Part shown: positions 26,720 through 33,900 of the stretch, one piece after another
Position numbering within the stretch: position 1 is the first letter of the stretch
How the letters are laid out: every line of letters starts with the position of its first letter
Assembly: GCF_001294335.1 (NCBI RefSeq)
Contig: NZ_LGKG01000013.1
Span: 186,001 to 250,000 of the forward strand
From: Streptomyces chattanoogensis
Lineage (GTDB): Bacteria; Actinomycetota; Actinomycetes; Streptomycetales; Streptomycetaceae
Direction: 5' to 3'
Length of the DNA stretch: 64,000 nucleotides
Made by a program: the position numbers and the translations under genes
The notes under the pieces: generated by a model
Database searches by the model: none
What the model saw: the letters and a program-made list of their open reading frames with translations, nothing else
Told to the model about the DNA's origin: nothing

Positions 26720-27697
26720 GTGGAGCGGTTGTTGGACGAGATGGTGTTCCGGAGTGAGGACGTGCCCCCGCCGGACCGCTTCGACTACTGGGCCGCGCTT
26801 CTGCGCCGTACCCATGCGCCCATGGAGCTGCACAGCGAGTGCGCCGACGACTTCCGGGCCACCCAGCGCGTGCTGGACCTCGGTGCCGTCACCGTCTGGT
26901 CCGCCACGTTCCAGCCGCAGATGTTCCGGCGCACGCCGAAGCTGATCCGGCAGTCCGATCCCGAGACGTACAGTCTGTCGTTCGGCGTACGCGGGACCGG
27001 GGCAGGCGTGTGGAAGCACCGGGAGACCCAGTACAAGGCACACGACCTGTTCATCACCTCCACCTCGCTGCCGAGCGAGATCCACAGCACCGGGGTCACG
27101 ACGTTGGCGGTGGAGGTTCCCAAGTCTCTGCTGCCGCTGCCTTATGACGTGGCCAGCCGGATCGTCGGGGCGCCGGTGACGGCGCATGAAGGGATGGGGG
27201 CACTCCTGGCGCAATTCCTCACCCAACTGACCGCGGACACGACCCCGTACCAGCCCTCCGACAGGCCCCGGCTGGGCATGGTCCTGACCGATCTGGTCGC
27301 CGCGCTCTTCGCCCACATACTCGAAACCGACGACTCCCTCCCCTCGGAAACCCACCAACGCACCCTCACCCTGCAGATCAAGGCATTCATCCGGGAGCAC
27401 CTGCACGACCCGCACCTCACCCCGGCCACGATCGCCGCCGCGCACCACATCTCCACCAGCTATCTGCACCGCCTCTTCCGGGACGAAGACGCCACGGTCG
27501 CCGCGTGGATCCGCCGCCTGCGCCTGGAGGCCGCCCGCCGCGACCTCACCGACCCGGTGCTCCACGCCACCCCCGTCCACGCCATCGCCACCCGCTGGGG
27601 CTTCCCCCGCGCAACCGACTTCAGCCGCGCCTACCGCACCGTCTACGGCACCACCCCCACCGACCACCGGCACCGGGCGCTCCACGGCCACGAGTGA
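26720..27697 (+). CDS. AraC-family regulator with AraC-binding-like domain
   Basis: Up to 325 residues. The N-terminal ligand domain (about 1-200) includes FDYWAALLRRTHAPMELHS and SLSFGVRGTG. The C-terminal double HTH is typical: HLTPATIAAAHHISTSYLHRLFRDEDATVAAWIRRLRLEAAR and AIATRWGFPRATDFSRAYRTVYGTTP. Start is uncertain. GTG 26720 coincides with the GAGGAG ribosome site (26715-26720), so TTG 26729, TTG 26732 or ATG 26741 may be better. Same strand as the peptide/ABC genes and likely their regulator. Confidence 0.88.
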   Translation: MERLLDEMVFRSEDVPPPDRFDYWAALLRRTHAPMELHSECADDFRATQRVLDLGAVTVWSATFQPQMFRRTPKLIRQSDPETYSLSFGVRGTGAGVWKHRETQYKAHDLFITSTSLPSEIHSTGVTTLAVEVPKSLLPLPYDVASRIVGAPVTAHEGMGALLAQFLTQLTADTTPYQPSDRPRLGMVLTDLVAALFAHILETDDSLPSETHQRTLTLQIKAFIREHLHDPHLTPATIAAAHHISTSYLHRLFRDEDATVAAWIRRLRLEAARRDLTDPVLHATPVHAIATRWGFPRATDFSRAYRTVYGTTPTDHRHRALHGHE

Positions 27698-27841
27698 ACG
27701 CATTGCCAAGGCAGGTGTGCACTCAGTGCTCATGACCCGACCGCCGCGTTCCGGCATCCTGGAGGAAGCCCGCCGATGCGCAACGGGAGAGCGCATCGGC
27801 GGGCCCTGTCACGTCACCGCACGTGGGGAGAACCGGCGTCA

Positions 27842-28087
27842 ATGAAGGGCAACTTACGGACGACCCTGATGTCGGGGCTCGCCGCCACCGTGCTGCTCGG
27901 CCTCGCGGGATCCGTGACGGCTGCCCCACAGCCGCAGGACCGGCTCGGCAGGGTGATGTGGCACCCCGGGGACCGCGCCGTGCACGTCGAGGACATACAG
28001 GGAGACGGCTACACCTTCGAGGCCTGGCTGCACGGCCACGGACCCACCGCGCACACCGCGCACACCGCCGGAAGAGTAGGCCTTTAA
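27842..28087 (+). CDS. Small secreted hypothetical protein (81 aa)
   Basis: N-terminal Sec signal peptide (MKGNLRTTLMSGLAATVLLG, cleavage near LAGSVTAA at residue 28), then a ~53-residue mature part starting PQPQDRLGRVMWHPGDRAVHVEDIQG and ending His/Ala/Thr-rich. No recognised family. GTGGGGAGA lies 14 bp upstream of the ATG. A GC-rich inverted repeat around 27765-27805 (GCGCATCGGCGGG-like) precedes it. Confidence 0.55.
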   Translation: MKGNLRTTLMSGLAATVLLGLAGSVTAAPQPQDRLGRVMWHPGDRAVHVEDIQGDGYTFEAWLHGHGPTAHTAHTAGRVGL

Positions 28088-28129
28088 GTCGGCTGCGCCC
28101 CCTCAACTCCCCTGCCTACTCTGGGCCGT

Positions 28130-28747
28130 ATGCCCACACCCGACACCTCCACCCCACACACCCCGCCGCTCCCGTACACCCCCGCCTACCCGATACGTAC
28201 CGAGCGCCTGGAACTGCGCCCGGTCCGCGCCGCCGACTTCGACGCGATGTACGCCTACCGAAGCCTCCCCGAGGTCTGCCGCTATCTCTACACGGGCCCT
28301 TATGAGGAGGACGAGCTCCGCGCCGACCTCGCCACCAAGGCGACCCGCACCACCCTGCGCGAGAGCGGCGACATCCTGAACCTGGCCGTCATCGTCCAGG
28401 AGACCGGCCAACTGGTCGGCGACGTCACCTTCGTCCTGACACGCGCCGAGCACCGCCAGGGCCGCATCGGCTATGTCTTCCACCCCGGCCACGGTGGCCA
28501 CGGCTATGCCACCGAGGCGAGCCGCGCCCTGCTGAAGCTGGGTTTCGACGACCTCCACCTGCACCGCATCCAGGCCGAGTTGGACGGCCGGAACGCGGCC
28601 TCGGCCCGCCTGCTGGAACGGCTGGGCATGCGCCGCGAGGGCCATCTCCGGGAGAACGAATTCCTCGACGGTGAATGGACCGACGAGGTCATCTACGCGA
28701 TGCTCGCGAGCGAGTGGCGCCGGTTGACGGCCCCCGGGGAAAATTGA
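28130..28747 (+). CDS. GNAT acetyltransferase (RimJ/RimL type)
   Basis: 205 residues. The GNAT motif A region reads GRIGYVFHPGHGGHGYATEASRALL, with RTERLELRPVRAADF at the N-terminus and LERLGMRREGHLRENEF near the C-terminus, as in RimJ/RimL-like N-acetyltransferases acting on protein N-termini or small amines. Target unknown. ATG at 28130, 43 bp after the secreted-protein gene. Confidence 0.9.
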   Translation: MPTPDTSTPHTPPLPYTPAYPIRTERLELRPVRAADFDAMYAYRSLPEVCRYLYTGPYEEDELRADLATKATRTTLRESGDILNLAVIVQETGQLVGDVTFVLTRAEHRQGRIGYVFHPGHGGHGYATEASRALLKLGFDDLHLHRIQAELDGRNAASARLLERLGMRREGHLRENEFLDGEWTDEVIYAMLASEWRRLTAPGEN

Positions 28748-28825
28748 TCGCCCTTGTACGGTCACACTTCTCCGCCGCCATCCGTCAGGGCAGTGACAGC
28801 AACGTAAAGCCCGAAGGAGACGGCA

Positions 28826-29332
28826 ATGGCAGCACGTTCGATCACTGCAGAGGTCCCGGCGGGTCCGCGGATGGCCCAGGACCCTCAGGAGCTCGTTCCC
28901 GAGCTGGCGGAGGTGTCCGCGGCACTGTTCAAGGCCACCGGCAACCGCTCGGTACCGCGGACCACGATCAGCCTGCTCCAGCTACGGGCCGGCCAGATCG
29001 TCAACAACACCTACCTGACCGTTCTGCACACGGGGTTCCTGCGGAAGGCCGGGGAGTCGGAAGAACGCATCACCGCGGTGGCGTCCTGGCAGGACGCGCC
29101 GTACTTCACCCCCGCCGAACGTGCGGCACTGGCGCTGGTGGAGGCCGTGCTCCAGCCGTCCGCCCACGGCGAGCGGGTTTCCGACGAGCTGTACGCCGAG
29201 GCGGCCGAGCACTACGACCCCAAGGCGCTTGCCACGCTGATGCTCGCGATCGGGCAGGTCAACTTCTTCATCGCCGTGGCCCTCATCGCCAAGCCGGTTC
29301 CCGGCCGGGCGTTCACGGATCCGTGGAACTGA
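28826..29332 (+). CDS. Carboxymuconolactone decarboxylase (AhpD-like) fold protein lacking CxxC
   Basis: 168 residues with the CMD helical pattern: ISLLQLRAGQIVNNTYLTVLHTGFLRKAGES, then AVASWQDAPYFTPAERAALALVEAV. In typical members the stretch after GQI reads NGCxxCxxMH and provides the peroxidatic cysteines. Here it is VNNTYLTVLH, with no cysteine anywhere in it. The partner His is kept. A peroxidase function is therefore unlikely, and a binding or isomerase role is possible. GAAGGAG precedes the ATG. Confidence 0.75.
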   Translation: MAARSITAEVPAGPRMAQDPQELVPELAEVSAALFKATGNRSVPRTTISLLQLRAGQIVNNTYLTVLHTGFLRKAGESEERITAVASWQDAPYFTPAERAALALVEAVLQPSAHGERVSDELYAEAAEHYDPKALATLMLAIGQVNFFIAVALIAKPVPGRAFTDPWN

Positions 29333-29366
29333 GACCGCCTCGGTAAGGCCTCGCCGGTCGATGTAA

Positions 29367-29404
29367 GGCTCTACGGCTGCCGTCGACCGGCGGCCGTAGA
29401 GGCC
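29367..29404. terminator. Bidirectional hairpin between CMD-like and TPR-regulator genes
   Basis: GGCTCTACGGCTGCC pairs with GGCGGCCGTAGAGGCC (one bulge, one wobble) around TCGA-centred loop, between convergent genes. Confidence 0.7.
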
Positions 29405-29422
29405 CGCGCCGTGGATGGCTTT

Positions 29423-30763
29423 CTAGACCCAGAGCGAGGACGGAGTGACGAGCCGGGCACGCTCGTAGAGTTCCCGTGCGGCGTGATTCTTGAGGTGCGG
29501 GTGGACGAGCTTGAACATTGTTTGCATGCGCCGATCCACCCTTCCGCTCTGCAGCAGGGGATACTCCTCCAGTGCCTCCTGCCATGTCGCACAAGCCGCT
29601 TCCAGGTGTCCGACCTCAAGTTGGAATTCGGCGAGTGTGGCCCTTTCCTTCACCCGGGACCGACGGTAAATGTCGTAACACAACCTGTCCGATTCCCGCA
29701 TGGCCTCAACGGCTCCAGGCACATCTCCCAGTTCGTGACGCACGTGACTGACGTGGTAATGCAGGGCTGAGGGATCGTAGGACCCGAAGGCTTTCGTTCG
29801 CGCCTCCGCCTTTTCCATGGAGATTTCGGCCTCTTTGAGATACGACAGCGCTTTGCGGCGGTCTCCCGTTTGTGCCGCGGCGTGTGCCTGCTGACCTGCA
29901 AGGAAGGCGCGCATACGCGGACCCGCTTGCGGAGAGGCGGCGGCAGCAGCGTCGGCCAGTCGCAAGGCCTCTCGGCTGTGCCCGAGATCAACTGCCTGCA
30001 CACTCATGCCGCGAAGTGTCGTGCAATAGGTGAGGTGATCCTCAGAAGCCCCTGCCAGTTCCAATGCCTTCAGGTAATATTTCTGCCCCAGGCCCTGCAC
30101 CCCTTCGTCCACCGCCATGTAACCGGTCAGATAGCACAGGTCGGAGGCTGCGGACATCATTGCTCTGCGCACCGTTTCTTGTGCATCAGCCCGTAGGTAC
30201 GGGGCCACCGTGTTCACGAGAAATGCCGCAGCCATGGGGCGGGCATGACGTCCGCCGAACTGATCGTCAATTTCCGAGAGGCGCTCGGTCATGGCGATGA
30301 CCGTGTCCACCTCGGACATGCCGATGCGCTGAGTCCGGCCGGTCTGGACGGCTTCCAATTTCCCCACCACGTCCGGCCAATCGGGCACGGTCAGCGCAAC
30401 GGAGAAGAGGCTTATACCGAGGACGCTACGGCGTGAGGGGTCCATGTCCCCCCGGCCGAGATCAATCAGCCCTTCGACCGTACTCGGAGCGGTGCCCACG
30501 CTCTTGGCGGACGTCGGGAACCCGGCCTCGGCGTGCGTGACCGGACGTCCCAGCTGCCGCGCCAGCGCCTCCAAGATCAGCGGTCTGACCGTCTCCTTGG
30601 GCAGGTGACCCTGACGCCACTGGTGGGCCGACGGCTCGCGGTACTTGAGTGGAGTTCCTTGTTCGGCGCCGACGCGGTTCACGGCCTGGACGAACTGTCG
30701 CAGCGTCCAGCCGGTCTCCCGGTAGAGGCGTTCAAGGTGCCGGTTCGGTTCCCGAGTGCCCAC
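29423..30763 (-). CDS. HTH/TPR transcriptional regulator
   Basis: 446 residues, GTG start at 30763. The N-terminus (TGWTLRQFVQAVNRVGAEQG...YREPSAHQWRQGHLP) is an HTH-like module as in Streptomyces XRE/TPR regulators. The rest is helical with TPR-like repeats, for example YLKALELAGASEDHLTYCTTLRGMSVQAVDLG and LSYLKEAEISMEKAE. The TPR part probably binds a peptide or protein partner. Divergent from three small coupled ORFs across 217 bp that include a 12-bp palindrome, so these are its likely targets. The DNA of this gene is somewhat less GC-rich than its neighbours. Confidence 0.8.
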   Translation of the reverse strand: MGTREPNRHLERLYRETGWTLRQFVQAVNRVGAEQGTPLKYREPSAHQWRQGHLPKETVRPLILEALARQLGRPVTHAEAGFPTSAKSVGTAPSTVEGLIDLGRGDMDPSRRSVLGISLFSVALTVPDWPDVVGKLEAVQTGRTQRIGMSEVDTVIAMTERLSEIDDQFGGRHARPMAAAFLVNTVAPYLRADAQETVRRAMMSAASDLCYLTGYMAVDEGVQGLGQKYYLKALELAGASEDHLTYCTTLRGMSVQAVDLGHSREALRLADAAAAASPQAGPRMRAFLAGQQAHAAAQTGDRRKALSYLKEAEISMEKAEARTKAFGSYDPSALHYHVSHVRHELGDVPGAVEAMRESDRLCYDIYRRSRVKERATLAEFQLEVGHLEAACATWQEALEEYPLLQSGRVDRRMQTMFKLVHPHLKNHAARELYERARLVTPSSLWV

Positions 30764-30799
30764 TAGCTCTCAACTCCCCGGTGTGCACGAGCGCTTAAA

Positions 30800-30811
30800 G
30801 CTTTTAAAAGC
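30800..30811. promoter_or_regulatory. AT-rich palindrome GCTTTTAAAAGC
   Basis: Perfect 12-bp palindrome, overlapped on its left by GCTTAAAGC (30793-30801), 37 bp upstream of the TPR-regulator start. It stands out in GC-rich DNA. Candidate operator or promoter element of the divergent locus. Confidence 0.5.
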
Positions 30812-30980
30812 CGCTGCTGCCGCAACGGTACCGCCGGCGGTAGCGGAGCGGTTGCCTAGAGCGAGGGCAGGTCCTCCTCTCGTGAGAGCCGCTGCGAGGT
30901 CGGCGAGACGACGAGAGGACCCCCGCGACGCGCTGCATGCGTCCGGGGGCGTGGCCATCAACTAACAAGGAGTTGACGAC

Positions 30981-31301
30981 ATGACTCACGCTACAGCTCG
31001 GCTCTTAATCCTGCTGCTGCAGCTGATGTTTCCGGGGCGGGGCCGCCACCGATCGGCCGGCGCACTGCCCGTTGCGCAGCGCGAGGGCACGGCGGCAACA
31101 CCGGTGTCTTCCCGCCCGCCCGTCCGGCCGTCTGAGCTGCTGCGGGGCGAGGACTCGTACCTGATCCGTCCGTACGTCCTCACCCCGGAGGAACGGCAGG
31201 AACGACGGGCCCAACGCGGTCGGCGACGGGCTCTGTGGCTGGCCGTGCACGGGTACGACGCCGGGCCGCGCTGGATTCACGGTGTGGAGGTGGCGGGCTG
31301 A
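30981..31301 (+). CDS. Small hypothetical protein with N-terminal hydrophobic helix (106 aa)
   Basis: Starts with a hydrophobic segment (ARLLILLLQLMFPGRGRHR), then a disordered Pro/Ala/Thr-rich linker, then a charged C-terminal part: LLRGEDSYLIRPYVLTPEE and RRRALWLAVHGYDAGPRWIHG. I have seen this type in Streptomyces beside HTH regulators, but no function is known to me. The ribosome site AAGGAG lies within a possible CAACT/AGTTG hairpin (30959-30975). First of three tightly packed genes. Confidence 0.7.
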   Translation: MTHATARLLILLLQLMFPGRGRHRSAGALPVAQREGTAATPVSSRPPVRPSELLRGEDSYLIRPYVLTPEERQERRAQRGRRRALWLAVHGYDAGPRWIHGVEVAG

Positions 31302-31486
31302 TGGACCGCCCCTGTCACCCCGTTCACCTGGGGGAACCCGCGTCGGATCCCCGGCCGGTCGCCGGGTGCGACGTGTGCGGGGCGCTGGACGAGCAGCGCG
31401 CGAGGGCGTATGCCACAGGGGACAAGTCGAAGGCGAGCGACTGCAACGTCGAGATGCGCCGCCATTCCCACCGGAAGGCACGGTGA
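31301..31486 (+). CDS. Small Cys-containing protein (61 aa), second of three coupled ORFs
   Basis: ATG shares a base with the previous stop (TGATG), implying coupled translation. The hydrophilic product has Cys in MDRPCHP, a CDVC motif at about residues 24-27 (GCDVCGALDEQRARAYATGD) and a later Cys (SDCNVEMRRHSHRK) followed by basic and His residues. This could be a small metal-binding protein. No family recognised. Confidence 0.65.
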   Translation: MDRPCHPVHLGEPASDPRPVAGCDVCGALDEQRARAYATGDKSKASDCNVEMRRHSHRKAR

Positions 31487-31490
31487 GCAC

Positions 31491-31661
31491 GTGTCGTATC
31501 AGGATCCGCTCACCGCGCTGCATTCCTTCCTCGCCGACGCCGACCATCATGACTGCCCCGGATGCACGCTGCTGAAGGAGCAACTGAGCGAAGTCCTCCA
31601 AACGCAGAGCAACCTCGCTCTGTGGGACCTTCTCGGGAACATGACGACGCCCGAGGAATGA
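31491..31661 (+). CDS. Small CPGC-motif protein (56 aa), third of three coupled ORFs
   Basis: GTG start 4 bp after the previous stop. The product has a central HHDCPGCTLLKEQLSEVL segment, that is one CxxC followed by an amphipathic helix, and ends TTPEE. The stop codon lies within the first unit of a 14-bp tandem repeat. Together with the previous gene it makes a pair of small CxxC proteins under the same promoter. Confidence 0.6.
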   Translation: MSYQDPLTALHSFLADADHHDCPGCTLLKEQLSEVLQTQSNLALWDLLGNMTTPEE

Positions 31662-31717
31662 CGCTCAAGGAATGACGCTCAAGGAATGACGCCCAGGGAA
31701 TGACGCCCAAGGAACAC
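31654..31717 (+). repeat. 14-bp tandem repeat, 4.6 copies
   Basis: AGGAATGACGCTCA at 31654 and 31668, AGGAATGACGCCCA at 31682, GGGAATGACGCCCA at 31696, then partial AGGAACAC. The first unit includes the TGA of the preceding gene, and each unit repeats a ribosome-site-like AGGAATG. Confidence 0.9.
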
Positions 31718-31779
31718 GGGCAACCGAACGGCACACCGCCGCGCCAGTGGACCGGGCGGGGCCGCCATGCGCCGAACGC

Positions 31780-31815
31780 GACGACCCCGGCTCTCCCGCG
31801 GGAGCCGGGGTCGTC
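31780..31815. terminator. Bidirectional terminator between small ORFs and mshD
   Basis: GACGACCCCGGCTC (31780-31793) pairs perfectly with GAGCCGGGGTCGTC (31802-31815) around an 8-nt loop, between convergent genes. Confidence 0.85.
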
Positions 31816-31841
31816 CGCACGCGCACACCAGTGGGTGGCCC

Positions 31842-32780
31842 TCAGGTCTCCGACCGGTACATCAGATCCGTCTCATGCGTGAGGAACCCCAGCCGCTCGT
31901 ACACGCTCACCGCCGCCACATTGTCCGCGTCCACGTACAGCATCGCCGTCGGCAGGCCCTGGGCCGCCAGGTGGCGCAGGCCGATCGCGGTGAGGGCCTT
32001 GCCCAGTCCGCCGCCCTGGGCGCCCGGGCGGACGCCGAGGACGTAGACCTCGCCGAGGCCCTCCTCGGCGTGCACCTTGGTCCAGTGGAAGCCGACCAGC
32101 CGGCCTTCCTTCTCGGCGAGGAAGAAGCCCTTGGGGTCGAACCACGGCTCGGCCTTGCGGGCGTCGAGGTCGAGCTGGGTGAGGGAGCCCTGTTCGGGGT
32201 GGTGGGCGAAGGCGGCGGCGTTGGCCTCCAGCCAGGCCACGTCGTCGGTGCCGGGCTGGAAGGTGCGCAGGGAGACGCCCTCCGGGAGCGTCGGCTCCGG
32301 CAGTGCCAGGTCGGCCAGCGAGCGGCGCATCTGGCGGAGCTCGCGGAACATCGTCAGGCCGAGGGTCTGGGCGAGGTGGCGGGCGGCGGGGTGGCCGCCA
32401 TGTGCCCAGACCCGCAGCCGGCGGCCGGACTGGGCCAGCAGCTCGGTGCCCAGCGCCCGGCCGTGGCCGCGGCCGCGGTGGCCCGGGTGCACGACCAGCT
32501 CGGCGGCCGGCGCCTCCACCGGGTCGGTGTCCTCCAGCTGCCCGTAACCGACCAGCTTCTCCTCGTCCTCCACCAGCGCATGGACGAGCACATGCCGGAC
32601 CCCCGCGCGCTGTCCGCCGCGCAGCTGCAGCCGCCCCTGTTCGGACACCGCCGGCTGCCCGTCCGTCCGCGCGGCCTGTTCGATCAGCTCCAGTACGGCC
32701 GCGGCCGCATCCGGGGTCAGCTCCTCGACCACCTGGACTTTGCGGCCGGGCCGGCCCATCTCCTGTGCAGCGTCAGTCAT
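31842..32780 (-). CDS. mshD: Mycothiol synthase
   Basis: 312-residue protein with two GNAT domains. It acetylates Cys-GlcN-Ins to give mycothiol, the last step of the pathway begun by MshA. Domain 1 has a degenerate site (VVHPGHRGRGHGRALGTELL). Domain 2 is the active one (LGVRPGAQGGGLGKALTAIGLRHL and YVDADNVAAVSVYERLGF). FHWTKVHAEEGLGEVYVLGV is a family hallmark. Its ATG overlaps the upstream esterase gene by 8 bp, so the two are co-transcribed. Confidence 0.94.
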   Translation of the reverse strand: MTDAAQEMGRPGRKVQVVEELTPDAAAAVLELIEQAARTDGQPAVSEQGRLQLRGGQRAGVRHVLVHALVEDEEKLVGYGQLEDTDPVEAPAAELVVHPGHRGRGHGRALGTELLAQSGRRLRVWAHGGHPAARHLAQTLGLTMFRELRQMRRSLADLALPEPTLPEGVSLRTFQPGTDDVAWLEANAAAFAHHPEQGSLTQLDLDARKAEPWFDPKGFFLAEKEGRLVGFHWTKVHAEEGLGEVYVLGVRPGAQGGGLGKALTAIGLRHLAAQGLPTAMLYVDADNVAAVSVYERLGFLTHETDLMYRSET

Positions 32781-33750
32781 GCCTGAAGCGTACGACTCCC
32801 CCGGGGGCGGGGGCCGGGTGCTGGGGCGTGAGGAAACGCACCGGGGTGATCTCCCGGAAGTGGAGGACGATGTCGAACCATTCGGCGAGCGACCCGCCGG
32901 AGAGGCAGTAGGCGGCGTTGTCGGCCGGGTCGTAGGCAGGACCGATCAGCCGTGTGCGGGCCGGGGCGGCGAGCCAGCGCCGTACGGACTCCGGGGCGTC
33001 CGCGCGCAGATCCAGCAGGTAGGCGTCGGGGCCGGCGCCCGCCAGGACCGTGTCGGCGAACCCGGACGGCGGGGCGGGGACGGGGTAGGGGGCATTGCCG
33101 TGGTGGAAGGTCAGGGCGACGGAGGCATAGCCGTCCCCGAAGTGTTCCCGCAGATGGCTGCCCACGTTCCGGTGAGCGGCGGGCGGCGTCGTGGGATAGG
33201 TCGTCCGGGCGCTGCCGCTGACGGTGTGTCCGAGGCCGCCCCAGTACACGATCTTGTCCCCGGTTCGCTCGTGCCAGCGGGTCACGTCCTGCGCCATGGC
33301 GCGCTCCAGCGCGGTGCGGTTCTGCGGCGGATACGGTGACGCCGCCACGAAGCGCACCGGGTCGTCGGGGTGTGCGCTGTTGTATGTGCGGAGCCATCGC
33401 ACGGCGTCGGCGACCTCCTCCAGCCGCAGGAAGGGCCGCGCGTCGGCCAGCAGGTCGCGTGGATCGCCCTCGCCGGTACGCACGTACGCGCCCAGCCCGA
33501 GCCGCTCGGGGTCGTCGCCCTCCAGCACCACCGCGCGGAACCCCAGATGCTCGACCAGCAACCGCAGAATCCGGTGCGAGAGGGCGGCCAGCTCGTGGGC
33601 CTGGCGTGTCGCGGACCCGACGGCCACGACCTCGGCATCGCGTACGGCGTCGAGCAGGGGCAGCAGATCGGTCGGCGGGGCGCCGGGGTCCGTGGTGTTG
33701 AGGGGATGCGCGCATCGCGCGATCCATTGGTGAATCTCCGTCTTGGTCAT
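32773..33750 (-). CDS. Erythromycin-esterase-family protein
   Basis: 325 residues of the EreA/SuccinoglycanBP-like family. Family features include ATRQAHELAALSHRILRLLVEHLGFRAVVLEGDD (His and Glu of the active site), the central helix LRTYNSAHPDDPVRF and YWGGLGHTVSG. Enzymes of this fold hydrolyse macrolide lactones or related esters, but many relatives do not, so resistance should not be assumed. It is the promoter-proximal gene of a two-gene unit with mshD. Confidence 0.82.
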   Translation of the reverse strand: MTKTEIHQWIARCAHPLNTTDPGAPPTDLLPLLDAVRDAEVVAVGSATRQAHELAALSHRILRLLVEHLGFRAVVLEGDDPERLGLGAYVRTGEGDPRDLLADARPFLRLEEVADAVRWLRTYNSAHPDDPVRFVAASPYPPQNRTALERAMAQDVTRWHERTGDKIVYWGGLGHTVSGSARTTYPTTPPAAHRNVGSHLREHFGDGYASVALTFHHGNAPYPVPAPPSGFADTVLAGAGPDAYLLDLRADAPESVRRWLAAPARTRLIGPAYDPADNAAYCLSGGSLAEWFDIVLHFREITPVRFLTPQHPAPAPGGVVRFRHD

Positions 33751-33769
33751 GACACCGCAGACTCATCCA

Positions 33770-33808
33770 TCAACCGTGGTTGAGGTCAAGGAAGGGTTGT
33801 GGTCAAGG
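33770..33808. promoter_or_regulatory. Inverted and direct repeats in esterase / nucleotidase gap
   Basis: TCAACC-GT-GGTTGA (33770-33783) is an inverted repeat. GGTTGAGGTCAAGG (33778-33791) and GGTTGTGGTCAAGG (33795-33808) are 14-bp direct repeats 17 bp apart. On the minus strand this reads TTGACC followed by TCAACCACGGTTGA, the layout of a MerR-type promoter with the dyad inside a long spacer, directed at the esterase-mshD unit. Confidence 0.5.
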
Positions 33809-33900
33809 GATTCGACCGCCCGTAACCCCCTCCCCCCCTGTTGCGCTACGCGCGTCGACCGTAGGCTGCCCTCCGCTCAGACCACCCAGGAGGGGAACCC

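Noticed and set aside
32773..33750. Macrolide resistance gene
   Set aside because: Fold membership alone does not show macrolide hydrolysis, and no macrolide cluster is nearby.
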